NCBI GenBank assembly: GCA_034437275.1
Contig: DAOTUD010000036.1
Span: 1 to 64,000 of the forward strand
DNA: 64,000 nucleotides
Origin: TC-15 sp034437275
Lineage (GTDB): Bacteria; Chloroflexota; Anaerolineae; Aggregatilineales; Aggregatilineaceae
Reading direction: 5' to 3'
Made by a program: the position numbers and the translations under genes. The notes beneath the pieces were generated by a model that saw only the letters and a program-made list of their open reading frames with translations, was not told the origin of the DNA and ran no database searches. Below are positions 36,484 through 44,484 of this stretch, piece by piece. Position 1 is the first letter of the stretch, and the number at the start of each line of letters is the position of its first letter.

Positions 36484-37075
36484 ACTGGTTACTCTGGCGA
36501 TCTTTGGGTCCCTGTGGGGAGCCATTGAAATGTCGCTTGGCTCGGTGCTGCACCTGCTAAACGTACCGATGACCGGCACGTTTTTGTCGGCGACCGGGCT
36601 GGCGATTGCCCTGGTGGGCCGTTTGTTTGTCAACAAGCCAGGCGCCACCCTATTCATCGGCGTGATCACCGCCCTGCTGAAAATGTTCGGACTGGGCGGC
36701 ATCGTCATCTGGCCGATGTTTGGCATCTTCATGGAAGCGCTGCTGGCCGACATCGTGCTCAGCGTGCTGCGCCGGCCCAGCCGGATCGCGTTCGGGCTGG
36801 CCGGGGGGCTGGGCGTGACGTGGACCCTGGTCCATCCCTTCGTCACGCAGGGGCTGATCGTCGGGCGCGACATGTTCGTGATCTGGCTGGACACGCTCGA
36901 TCAGGGTGAGCGCGTGCTCAATATCGACGCTTCTATCGGCGTGTGGCTGTTTCTGATCATGAGCACAGTACATTTTGGCATTGGTGTTATCGCCGGGCTG
37001 CTGGGCTGGCGTACCGGGCAAACCGTCTGGACCCGGCTCAATGGCAGCCGCTGGCTCGACACACAACATTCTTAA
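36464..37075 (+). CDS. Membrane protein, likely S component of the ECF transporter
   Basis: A 203-residue protein with about five or six membrane helices, the right size for an ECF substrate-binding S subunit. It opens with ARELVTLAIFGSLWGAIEM; an alanine-rich first helix of this form is what contacts EcfT in S components. AGGAAGGAGG sits six bases before the ATG inside the ATPase gene. The substrate cannot be read from sequence. It does not match BioY, ThiT, RibU or NikM-type subunits that I can recognise; context points to molybdenum, tungsten or a pterin. Confidence 0.75.
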   Translation: MRFTARELVTLAIFGSLWGAIEMSLGSVLHLLNVPMTGTFLSATGLAIALVGRLFVNKPGATLFIGVITALLKMFGLGGIVIWPMFGIFMEALLADIVLSVLRRPSRIAFGLAGGLGVTWTLVHPFVTQGLIVGRDMFVIWLDTLDQGERVLNIDASIGVWLFLIMSTVHFGIGVIAGLLGWRTGQTVWTRLNGSRWLDTQHS

Positions 37076-37096
37076 TCGAACTTTTTAGGAGGAACA

Positions 37097-37546
37097 ATGA
37101 AAGACTTACGGATCGTGACCTTTTTGGTGATCATCGTGCTGGTTCTCGTAGGCTGCGCGGAGGATGATTCGCCGGGCGATGGCGACGTCCTGGAGGTTAC
37201 CGATGGCTCAACAACCAAGACGTATTCGCCCGAAGACCTCAAAGAACTCCCCGCTACCAACGCAACCTTCGAGGATGTCGAATACACGGGCGTGCAGCTT
37301 GCCGTCTTGCTCGAAGATGCCGGTTTTGACCCCGCCAATCTGCGGGTGGTCAAGGCCACCGCGACCGACGGCTTCAGCGCCAATTACGAGCCAGAGCTGT
37401 TCACCAAAGACGATACGCTTGTCGCCTACCAACAGGCCAACGGTGACGCGCTGAGCGACGATGACGGCACATTCCGCATGGTGCTGCCGGAGCAGGAAGG
37501 CCAGCTAAATCCGCGCCAACTCGCCAGGATTGAGGTAACCAAATGA
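37097..37546 (+). CDS. Small lipoprotein, possible molybdopterin-binding (sulfite oxidase-like) fold
   Basis: A 149-residue lipoprotein: signal peptide with lipobox LVGC (Cys19), then one compact domain. The order of segments (TKTYSPEDLKELPATN, then EYTGVQLAVLLEDAG, then a KATATDGF strand) recalls the SUOX-type molybdopterin-binding fold (Pfam Oxidored_molyb), in miniature. The Cys that ligates Mo in true sulfite oxidases is not present, since the only Cys is in the lipobox. It lies between the S-like and EcfT genes, ATGA-overlapping the latter. A substrate-capture protein for a pterin ligand is an attractive inference. The fold match is weak. Confidence 0.6.
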   Translation: MKDLRIVTFLVIIVLVLVGCAEDDSPGDGDVLEVTDGSTTKTYSPEDLKELPATNATFEDVEYTGVQLAVLLEDAGFDPANLRVVKATATDGFSANYEPELFTKDDTLVAYQQANGDALSDDDGTFRMVLPEQEGQLNPRQLARIEVTK

Positions 37547-38298
37547 TTGAAGTGTCGAAGCAAAAACAACACGCCCCCCAATCGCCAACCCACACAGCAT
37601 CACACGCCCGGAAAGTCGGCACCCTGGGCCATCTGGCGCTGATGATCTGGACGTTGGGCATCGTTTTTGCTTTGCCGCCGGCATACAGCCCACTGATGGC
37701 GTGCCTGGTGTTCGCTGTTGGCGGGCTGGCCTACCCTGCGGCTTTACGGCGGCTGCTCCGGCTGCGCTGGCTGTTCCTGTTCGGGCTGCTGATCCTGCCC
37801 CATGCGCTGTGGATGCATCAGCACGACACCGCATTATTCAGCGTGCCGTTGTCGACGACCGGTGTGCTGGTCGGGCTGCGGATGGCGCTGCGGGCGGCGG
37901 TCGTGATCCTGGTGATCGACATCTTCTCGCGCACGGTGGACATCACCGAAGTAGCCGGCCTGCTGGAACGGGTCGGGATGAAGGGGCTGGGCTTCTCGCT
38001 GGGGATTGCCGTCAACCTGCTCCCCAGCTTGCGGCAATCCAGCCAGCATGCGTGGTATAGTTTACGTATGCGCGGCGGCTTGCGGGCACAACGCTGGCGT
38101 GGGATCAGTTGTTTCCTGGTCACGGTGATCACCAATGCGTTACGCCGGGCCGAAGATATCGCCCTGGCTGCCGAAACCCGGGCCTTTTCGCCGGAACGTG
38201 CCCGCGCACATCCCCTGAAGCAGGGCAAACTCGACCTGTTGATCATCGTCGGTTGCGGGGTATCCGTGCTCAGCCTGGTGCTGCTTGCGCATATTTAA
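37543..38298 (+). CDS. ECF transporter T component (EcfT)
   Basis: A 251-residue membrane protein with four or five N-terminal helices and a cytosolic helical region (about 165-225) that carries the two short Arg motifs used to grip the ATPases, in SLRMRGG and AAETRAF. This is the CbiQ/EcfT pattern at the usual length. Its ATG overlaps the stop of the lipoprotein gene. Together with the ATPase and the S-like protein it completes an ECF module. Confidence 0.88.
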   Translation: MIEVSKQKQHAPQSPTHTASHARKVGTLGHLALMIWTLGIVFALPPAYSPLMACLVFAVGGLAYPAALRRLLRLRWLFLFGLLILPHALWMHQHDTALFSVPLSTTGVLVGLRMALRAAVVILVIDIFSRTVDITEVAGLLERVGMKGLGFSLGIAVNLLPSLRQSSQHAWYSLRMRGGLRAQRWRGISCFLVTVITNALRRAEDIALAAETRAFSPERARAHPLKQGKLDLLIIVGCGVSVLSLVLLAHI

Positions 38299-38328
38299 CC
38301 GTCGTTCGTGATGCCGAAAGGAACCGGT

Positions 38329-38865
38329 ATGGCTCACCCGCCAGCGCTGCCGCTTGTCGTCTCCATTGTCGCCCGGTCCGGGTCTGGCAAAACAACCTTC
38401 CTGGAACACCTCGTGCCCGTGTTAAAAGCCCTGGAGTTGCGGGTGGGTGTGCTGAAGCACCACGCCCACGCCACCCCCTTTGATGTCCCCGGCAAAGACA
38501 CCTCGCGCCTCTCACAAGCCGGGGCGGAGGTGGTGGTGGGCGCCAGTTCCGTCCAGACCGCCGTCTTTATCGCCGGCAATGCCACCGACGATATTGACGC
38601 CGTCATCCGACGGTATCTGGGCGCAATGGACCTGGTGCTGACCGACGGCTACAAACGCGGTGAGTATCCGAAAATCGAAATTCATCGCGCCGCGCGGGCT
38701 GCCGCCGATGGTGAGGCCGGGCAGTTGCTATGTGCACCATCTGAACTGCTGGCGGTCGTCACCGACGAGGCGCTGGCCCTGCCGGACACCATCCCGCAGT
38801 TCGACCGCGACGATGTGCAGGGTGTCGCACAGTTGATCCGCCGCCGGATGGCAGGGCGAAAATGA
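38329..38865 (+). CDS. mobB: Molybdopterin-guanine dinucleotide biosynthesis protein MobB
   Basis: A 178-residue P-loop GTPase-like protein of normal MobB length. Walker A ARSGSGKTT lies at about residues 17-25, followed by LKHHAH (MobB-typical) and DTSRLSQAGA, and later DLVLTDGYKRGEYPKIEIHR, the conserved C-terminal block. MobB assists MobA in making MGD for DMSO-reductase family enzymes such as the upstream DmsA. I start at ATG 38329, six bases after AAAGGAA; GTG 38308 and ATG 38311 lack a ribosome site. It is the last gene of the ECF operon. Confidence 0.92.
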   Translation: MAHPPALPLVVSIVARSGSGKTTFLEHLVPVLKALELRVGVLKHHAHATPFDVPGKDTSRLSQAGAEVVVGASSVQTAVFIAGNATDDIDAVIRRYLGAMDLVLTDGYKRGEYPKIEIHRAARAAADGEAGQLLCAPSELLAVVTDEALALPDTIPQFDRDDVQGVAQLIRRRMAGRK

Positions 38866-38923
38866 AAACAAAAACGCTCCGAGAGCAAGGCCCATCGAAG
38901 CATCAGTACGCGAAAACGCTGGG

Positions 38924-38998
38924 TTACGACGGGATGACGAGCATCTGTCCGGCATAGATCAGGGGCGCGAGCGCTGTCCGGCTGCCCCAGGTGCAATT
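38924..38998 (-). pseudogene. Remnant: C-terminal tail of a LysM-domain protein
   Basis: Read on the minus strand, the segment encodes GSRTALAPLIYAGQMLVIPS and a stop. The ending IYAGQMLVIP is characteristic of LysM domains (GQ-x-L-x-IP). Nothing upstream in frame looks like the rest of a LysM protein, because tRNA-Pro and its promoter are there, so this is a 3' fragment left by an insertion or rearrangement at the tRNA. Confidence 0.5.
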
Positions 38999-39014
38999 TT
39001 GGCCCGACTCGCCC

Positions 39015-39043
39015 TTGTCAAGTCGCAGGGCGTAAGGTAAACT
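39015..39043 (+). promoter_or_regulatory. Sigma-70 promoter of tRNA-Pro
   Basis: TTGTCA (39015-39020), 17-base spacer, TAAACT (39038-39043), about twelve bases before the mature tRNA. The layout is nearly the same as at the tRNA-Val gene. Confidence 0.7.
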
Positions 39044-39054
39044 ACTAGTCGCTT

Positions 39055-39129
39055 CGGGGCGTGGCGCAGTTTGGCTAGCGCGCACCGTTCGGGTCGGTGA
39101 GGTCCCCGGTTCAAATCCGGGCGCCCCGA
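39055..39129 (+). tRNA. tRNA-Pro(CGG)
   Basis: A 75-nt cloverleaf with acceptor CGGGGCG/CGCCCCG and discriminator A. The anticodon stem ACCG/CGGT encloses TTCGGGT, giving anticodon CGG (reads CCG, proline). The T arm contains CCGGTTCAAATCCGG. CCA is not encoded. The tRNA lies between two gene fragments and is a likely integration site. Confidence 0.95.
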
Positions 39130-39176
39130 CAGCTTTCGGTCCAATTTTGGATCACTTTAGCACTCTATTCTTGATT

Positions 39177-39218
39177 AACCCGTTCGTGGAAATGGGATGA
39201 TTTCCGGAGCGGGTTTTT
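39177..39218 (+). terminator. Terminator after tRNA-Pro
   Basis: AACCCGTTC pairs with GAGCGGGTT, continued by TGGAAAT/ATTTCCG with one bulged base, followed by TTTTT partly within the stem end. A strong intrinsic terminator. Confidence 0.8.
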
Positions 39219-39224
39219 CTGATT

Positions 39225-39235
39225 CCCCCCCCCCC
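39225..39235. repeat. C11 homopolymer
   Basis: An uninterrupted run of eleven C bases directly after the terminator. It may be unstable in replication or be miscounted in assembly. It lies outside any intact gene. Confidence 0.8.
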
Positions 39236-39240
39236 GATGC

Positions 39241-39378
39241 CAGCAGTCGACCTACAGCATGGAGGTCGGTGTCATCGACGGCAGTGCAATAGCCTATGGT
39301 CGTATTGATGTTCGAGTGACCCAGATACGCCTGGATCACCGTCGGCGCGATGCGTGCACGTGCCAGCGCGAAGTATCC
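39241..39378 (-). pseudogene. Remnant of a tyrosine recombinase (phage integrase)
   Basis: The minus strand encodes APTVIQAYLGHSNINTTIGY and on to TAVDDTDLH, the C-terminal catalytic part of a phage-type integrase with the LGHS His and the final Tyr region. The upstream catalytic HxLRH box is out of frame and unrecognisable (a WHLLVFWILRAG-like stretch in another frame), and the N-terminal domain is gone. It lies 110 bases from tRNA-Pro, as expected for an integrase that used this tRNA as its attachment site. Confidence 0.7.
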
Positions 39379-39519
39379 AAAAAACCAGCAAATGCCAAAT
39401 CACCACAAATAGTCGCTCAGGCCATCCTGACGCACTATCAAACTGGCGAAAATAGCGATCTCGATCTATAACTACCGAACCGGACTGGGTTGTTTCACAC
39501 ATTGAGGAGAAGTGAGCGT

Positions 39520-40299
39520 ATGTCCACTATTGGTGAAGAACGATTCCGCAATTTGCGCCGTTTCAATCTGTTCATGGGGGTGTTCCATTTTGCCCAGGGA
39601 TTGCTGATGCTGGTCATCAGCGATCTGGATTTCAAGCTGCCAGTCACCACATCGTTTCTGGAATACGATGAAACAACCGACAAACTAGTATCCAATCTCG
39701 AGACTGCCTTCGATCTTCCGTTGGCTCCGTTGGTCGCGGCATTTCTTTTCATGTCCGCCCTTGCGCATTTTCTTATCTCAACCCCAGGTATTTATGGCTG
39801 GTATACACGCAACTTGAAAAAGGGAGCCAATTACGCGCGGTGGATTGAGTACTCGTTCAGTTCTTCGGTCATGATCGTGGCGATTGCGATGCTGTTCGGG
39901 ATGTATGATATCGCCACTTTGCTGCTCATCTTCACACTCAATGCCATGATGATCCTGTTTGGCTGGATGATGGAACTGCACAATCAAACGACCGACAAAA
40001 CGGACTGGACAGCATTCATTTTTGGCTCAATTGCGGGCATTGTGCCATGGATCGCAATCGGCATCTATTTTGTCGGCTCGGTCACGAGTGGCGAACAAGT
40101 TCCCAATTTCGTGTATGCGATTTATGTCTCACTCTTCCTTTTTTTCAACGTGTTTGCGGTCAACATGGTGCTGCAATATAAGCAGATCGGACGTTGGCGT
40201 GACTACATTTACGGCGAAAAAGCGTATATTGTGCTCTCGCTAGTAGCCAAGTCACTATTGGCGTGGCAGGTGTTTTTCGGTACGCTCCAGCCGAATTAA
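39520..40299 (+). CDS. Heliorhodopsin
   Basis: A 259-residue seven-helix retinal protein. Helix 7 holds the retinal Schiff-base Lys244 in SLVAKSLLAWQ. Helix 3 has Glu110 in ARWIEYSFSSSVM, the counterion position of heliorhodopsins (Glu107 in HeR 48C12), and His23 (GVFHFAQG) and His83 (ALAHFL) match the two conserved histidines of that family. The long loop after helix 1 (about 35-68) is also typical. This differs clearly from type-1 pumps, which have DTE-like motifs. Heliorhodopsins face the opposite way in the membrane and their role is unsettled. I start at ATG 39520 (GAGGAGA upstream), not 39490. It stands alone beside an integrase remnant. Confidence 0.95.
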   Translation: MSTIGEERFRNLRRFNLFMGVFHFAQGLLMLVISDLDFKLPVTTSFLEYDETTDKLVSNLETAFDLPLAPLVAAFLFMSALAHFLISTPGIYGWYTRNLKKGANYARWIEYSFSSSVMIVAIAMLFGMYDIATLLLIFTLNAMMILFGWMMELHNQTTDKTDWTAFIFGSIAGIVPWIAIGIYFVGSVTSGEQVPNFVYAIYVSLFLFFNVFAVNMVLQYKQIGRWRDYIYGEKAYIVLSLVAKSLLAWQVFFGTLQPN

Positions 40300-40312
40300 G
40301 GTAAATCTTACC
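40300..40312 (+). terminator. Weak hairpin after the heliorhodopsin gene
   Basis: GGTAA-ATC-TTACC followed by GTTTC. A short stem; possible weak terminator only. Confidence 0.3.
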
Positions 40313-40368
40313 CGTTTCACCTGGTACGGAGTCCCTCATCCGACTGCCCCGCCAACGGCAAGCTGTGT

Positions 40369-40374
40369 TACAAT
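40369..40374 (+). promoter_or_regulatory. Candidate extended -10 element of the helicase operon
   Basis: TGTGTTACAAT contains a TACAAT hexamer preceded by TGT. No good -35 is found 16-18 bases before it. It lies about 37 bases before the helicase ATG. Confidence 0.3.
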
Positions 40375-40410
40375 AGTGGGCCAGTAACATGTGATGCACG
40401 GACGAGGATT

Positions 40411-43400
40411 ATGCACATTCTGCACGGCACCTGGCTGCCGACCCATAAACGTTTTGCCCTGTGGGGCGAAGATACCACCACCGAACCCGCCTACCGCAAA
40501 GGGCGGCGGGGACGCACCGCGCCGCATCCCTTTGCATTGTCGCCCGATCACTGGCTGCGCTACCTGGACCAGTTCACAACGGACAGCGCGCCGGATGGCC
40601 TGCCGGTGACGCTGCACCTGCCGGGCGCAGGCAAACAGCCGCAGCCCTCGCCGGAAGCCGAAGCTGCTGGTTGGCCACCGTTAGAAGGCGACCCGTCGCT
40701 GCTGGTCTGGGACCTAGCCGCCGTAACCCTCAGCGTCACGGACCTGCTCGACTTCCTGATTCAACTGCCCCTACCCGGCGAGCGTCAGGCCGGGTTCACG
40801 CTGGGCAGCGACCTGGCTTTCTGGCAGCAGGCGGCCCTGCTGGTCATGAACGGCCTGATTGAGCAGCGCTATCTGCCCGCGCTCAAGCAGCAAGGCACGC
40901 GCTATCTGGCGCACTGGGAGCCGCTGCCCGATCGCGATCTGCTCGCCCAGCTCACGGCGACCATGCCGCCGCTGTGCCGGGCGATGGTGGATGACCCTGC
41001 GCAGGCTTCCCCACCGCGCGCGCTGCTAGAGGATTTCCTGGGCACGGCGACGGATGCGTTCATCCGTGAAGCGTATGACAGCCAGACGCCGGGCGCGGCC
41101 TGGCTCAAGCCGATCCAGAAACTGCTGCCGCGCTCGCCCTGGCTGAGCGCTTTGACCAGCTCCAATCCCACGCTGACCGGTTCCCTCAAGGAACAGGCGG
41201 CGCTGTTTGCCACGTGGCAGCGCTGGCACGAAGGACTGGAAGGGGCGGGGTTCGGCACGTTTCGGGTGTGCTTCCGGCTGGACGAACCCGCCGAAGATGA
41301 CGACCACTGGCCGCTGCACTACCTGCTGCAAGCCGCCGACGATCCCAGCCTGCTGGTGGAAGCCAGAACGGTCTGGTCTTCGACCGGCAGCACGCTGACG
41401 TATCTCGAACACCGCTTCGACCAGCCCCAGGAAAAACTGCTGGCTGCGCTAGGCGTGGCGTCGCGCCTGTTCCCGCCCGTCGAGCGCAGCCTGCGCCAGG
41501 CCAGCCCGGTCGGGGTCAGCCTGGATCGTGAGGAAGCCTACATGTTTCTGGTGGAAGCGGCCCCCCTGCTGGAAGCCAGCCACTTTGGCGTACTCGTGCC
41601 GAACTGGTGGGCAAAGCGCACTGCCCGCCTGAAAGCCAAAGCCCGCCTGAAGGGACAGGCGGAGGAACCGAGCGGTTTCCTAACCCACGACGCGGTGATT
41701 GGCTACCAATGGGAACTCTCGCTGGGCGGCGAACACATCAGCCGGGCGGAGTTCGAGCAGTTGGTGGCGCTCAAGCAGCCGTTGGTGCGCTTTCGCGGCG
41801 AATGGGTGACGCTGGACCCCGACCAGATCGAAGCGGCGCTCAGGTTCTTCGACGCGCAGCAAACCGAAGGCGAAATGGGCATCCTCGACGCGCTCAAGTT
41901 GACCACCGGGGCCAACGGCATCGACGTGCCCGCCGGGCTGGAGCTTGACGAAACTGAGCTTGAGGGGTGGCTGTCTGACTTCCTGGAGCGCCTGCGCCAG
42001 CCGGATACCAGTGCTGCGCCTGACGTACCGGACACGCTCAAAGCGACGTTGCGCCCCTATCAGCAGCGCGGGTTTGGCTGGCTGACCCAGATGCAGCAGA
42101 TGGGGCTTGGCGCGTGCCTGGCCGATGATATGGGCCTCGGCAAGACGATTCAGACGATTGCCTTCTGGCTGTATGAACGAGCCGTGCTGGGGGTGGATCG
42201 CCCCGCGTTACTGGTGTGTCCTACCTCGGTTGTGGGCAACTGGCGGCATGAACTCAGCCGCTTTGCCCCGTCGCTCAAGGTCATCAGCCATCACGGGCCA
42301 CAGCGCTTGCAGGGCGAAGACTTCACGCGGTCCGCGCAAAAAACCGACGTGGTGCTGACCAGTTACGCGCTGATCCACCGTGACCGGGAAACGCTAGAAG
42401 GGGTGTCGTGGTCCAGCGTGACCCTCGATGAAGCGCAGAACATCAAGAACCCTGTCACCAAGCAGGCGCAGGCCGCCCGCGCGTTACCGGCAGATATGCG
42501 CTTGGCGCTGACCGGCACGCCCGTTGAAAATCGCCTCAGCGAACTCTGGTCGATTTCCCAGTTCCTCAATCCGGGCTATCTCGGTGCGCGGGACACTTTC
42601 CGCCAGCAGTTCAGCCTGCCGATTGAACGCTACGGCGACCAGCAGGCCGCTGCTGTCCTGCGCCAGTTGACCGCACCGTTCATCCTGCGCCGCCTGAAGA
42701 CCGACTCCAACATCATCGATGACCTGCCGGACAAGTTTGAGAACAAGGTCTACTGCGGGCTGACCCCCGAACAGGCCACCCTGTATGAAGCCGCCGTGCG
42801 CGAAGAAATGGAAGCAGTCGAGACTGCCGAAGACGACATGGCACGGCGGGGCAGTATCCTGCGCATGTTGACCCGGCTCAAACAAATCTGTAACCACCCG
42901 GCCCAGTTCCTGAAGGAAGGCGACGCGTTGGGCGTGGCGGCGTTGGGTGAGCGCAGCGGCAAGCTGACGCGCCTGACCGAGATGCTCGAAGAAGTCTTCG
43001 CCAGCAGCGACCGGGCGCTGATCTTCACCCAGTACGCCCAGATGGGCGGGCATCTGCAAGCCTACCTGCGCGAGCTGTTCGTGGATGAAGTGCTGTTTCT
43101 GCACGGCGGCACACCGGCCACCAAGCGCCAGGAAATGGTCCGGCAGTTTCAGGCTCCGCGCGGGCCGACGGTGTTTGTGCTGTCGCTCAAGGCGGGCGGC
43201 ACGGGCTTGAATCTGACCCAGGCCAATCACGTGTTTCACTATGATCGCTGGTATAACCCGGCAGTCGAAAACCAGGCGACCGACCGCGCGTTTCGCATCG
43301 GGCAGACGAAAAACGTGCAGGTGCATAAGTTCGTCTGCCTGGGCACGCTCGAAGAACGCATCGACGAACTGATCGAGCACAAGCAAGCGCTGGCTGAGAG

Positions 43401-43500
43401 CATTGTCGGTGAGGGTGAAAGCTGGCTGTCGGAAATGAGCACGGCGGAACTGCACGACCTGGTCGCGCTGCGGCGGGATGTGATGGAGGGTGAAGCATGA
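40411..43500 (+). CDS. SNF2-family DNA-dependent ATPase/helicase
   Basis: A 1029-residue Swi2/Snf2 protein of the bacterial HepA/RapA-like type. The N-terminal half (1-530) is the bacterial SNF2-associated domain. The motor starts near residue 545: Walker A DDMGLGKTIQT with Lys578, DEAQ box LDEAQN at about 673, ALTGTPVENR, LKAGGTGLNLT and the final QATDRAFRIGQTKN with the arginine finger. It translocates on double-stranded DNA. AGGATT precedes the ATG. The next gene, a SWIM zinc-finger protein, overlaps it by four bases, a pairing seen repeatedly in bacteria and suggestive of a complex. Confidence 0.93.
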   Translation: MHILHGTWLPTHKRFALWGEDTTTEPAYRKGRRGRTAPHPFALSPDHWLRYLDQFTTDSAPDGLPVTLHLPGAGKQPQPSPEAEAAGWPPLEGDPSLLVWDLAAVTLSVTDLLDFLIQLPLPGERQAGFTLGSDLAFWQQAALLVMNGLIEQRYLPALKQQGTRYLAHWEPLPDRDLLAQLTATMPPLCRAMVDDPAQASPPRALLEDFLGTATDAFIREAYDSQTPGAAWLKPIQKLLPRSPWLSALTSSNPTLTGSLKEQAALFATWQRWHEGLEGAGFGTFRVCFRLDEPAEDDDHWPLHYLLQAADDPSLLVEARTVWSSTGSTLTYLEHRFDQPQEKLLAALGVASRLFPPVERSLRQASPVGVSLDREEAYMFLVEAAPLLEASHFGVLVPNWWAKRTARLKAKARLKGQAEEPSGFLTHDAVIGYQWELSLGGEHISRAEFEQLVALKQPLVRFRGEWVTLDPDQIEAALRFFDAQQTEGEMGILDALKLTTGANGIDVPAGLELDETELEGWLSDFLERLRQPDTSAAPDVPDTLKATLRPYQQRGFGWLTQMQQMGLGACLADDMGLGKTIQTIAFWLYERAVLGVDRPALLVCPTSVVGNWRHELSRFAPSLKVISHHGPQRLQGEDFTRSAQKTDVVLTSYALIHRDRETLEGVSWSSVTLDEAQNIKNPVTKQAQAARALPADMRLALTGTPVENRLSELWSISQFLNPGYLGARDTFRQQFSLPIERYGDQQAAAVLRQLTAPFILRRLKTDSNIIDDLPDKFENKVYCGLTPEQATLYEAAVREEMEAVETAEDDMARRGSILRMLTRLKQICNHPAQFLKEGDALGVAALGERSGKLTRLTEMLEEVFASSDRALIFTQYAQMGGHLQAYLRELFVDEVLFLHGGTPATKRQEMVRQFQAPRGPTVFVLSLKAGGTGLNLTQANHVFHYDRWYNPAVENQATDRAFRIGQTKNVQVHKFVCLGTLEERIDELIEHKQALAESIVGEGESWLSEMSTAELHDLVALRRDVMEGEA

Positions 43501-44381
43501 GTTGGTGGAATGACTACGACGACGAACCGGAAATCGACGACTACACCCTGAGCGACTACGAGACGCCGCCCGAAGCCATCATCCTGGGCGGCCCGGTAAA
43601 AGCTGTGAGCAAACGCGGTCCGATTGGCCGGGAGTGGTGGGGGCAGCAGTGGGTGGCGGCGCTAGAGCGGCTGGGCGTGAGTGGCCGGTTGGAGCGCGGC
43701 AAGCGGTATGCGCGCAACGGCTCGGTGCTGCGCCTGGAGATGGGGCACGGCTTGACCTTTGCCCAGGTCCAGGGGTCGTATGGATACGCTTATCGTACCG
43801 CAGTCGAGTTGAAGACCTTCAACGATACCGAATGGCAGCGCGCGTTAGCTGCGCTATCATCGCAGGCCATCTACGCCGCCAAACTGCTCGCCGGAGAAAT
43901 GCCCGCCGATATCGAAGCCATTTTTCAGGACGCCGGACTCTCGCTGTTTCCGCGCAGCCTGAAGGATATCCTGTTCACGTGTTCGTGCCCGGACTGGGGC
44001 GATCCGTGCAAACATGCGGCGGCAGTGTACTACCTGCTGGCCGAGCAGTTGGACGCCGACCCCTTCATCCTGTTTCACCTGCGTGGACGCACGCGCGAAC
44101 AGGTCCTGGCTGCCCTGCGCAGTCACCGCAGCACGGCGGTGAACGGTGACGCCAACGTCTCGACGACCGCCGATACACCGCCATTGGAGGCGGATTTGTC
44201 GGTGTTCTGGAATGGGCCGACGCACAACCTGATCCGGCCCGTACCGCTGCAACCGGATGCGCTGCCGGTCCTGCGCCAGTTGGGGCCGCCGCCGGGTAAT
44301 CTGGGCCATGCCCTGCATGACCTCTACAACGGCATTTCGAGCGAGGCGTTTCGTTGGCTGGGCCTGGATGCTGCGGAGTAA
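43497..44381 (+). CDS. SWIM zinc-finger protein, partner of the SNF2 helicase
   Basis: A 294-residue protein overlapping the helicase stop by ATGA. The SWIM motif CxCx(n)CxH is present as CSCPDWGDPCKH (from Cys162). The N-terminal part has GREWWGQQWVAALERLG, conserved in SWIM proteins next to bacterial SNF2 genes. SWIM fingers bind DNA or protein; here the likely role is to target the helicase. The substrate process (repair, transcription recycling or defence) is not shown by sequence. Confidence 0.88.
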   Translation: MSWWNDYDDEPEIDDYTLSDYETPPEAIILGGPVKAVSKRGPIGREWWGQQWVAALERLGVSGRLERGKRYARNGSVLRLEMGHGLTFAQVQGSYGYAYRTAVELKTFNDTEWQRALAALSSQAIYAAKLLAGEMPADIEAIFQDAGLSLFPRSLKDILFTCSCPDWGDPCKHAAAVYYLLAEQLDADPFILFHLRGRTREQVLAALRSHRSTAVNGDANVSTTADTPPLEADLSVFWNGPTHNLIRPVPLQPDALPVLRQLGPPPGNLGHALHDLYNGISSEAFRWLGLDAAE

Positions 44382-44484
44382 GCCTGCGCGCGTGGCCTAT
44401 ACATCACTCATCTGAGCTTGCATTCTCCCTGGCTTTCGAACGGACGTGCAACGTAGCCACCACAGGCGTTGTGATACCAACGGT
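44382..44484 (+). other. Non-coding gap between the SWIM gene and the insertion sequence
   Basis: About 100 bases with no gene, terminator or promoter that I can support. Confidence 0.5.

Noticed and set aside
38959..39144. Minus-strand frame across tRNA-Pro (61 codons)
   Set aside because: It translates the tRNA complement (such as GRPDLNRGPHRPERC), a common false gene.
39520..40299. Type-1 microbial rhodopsin (proton pump)
   Set aside because: No DTE/DTD-like helix 3 motif; Glu110 with the conserved histidines and the SLVAKS helix 7 are of the heliorhodopsin kind.
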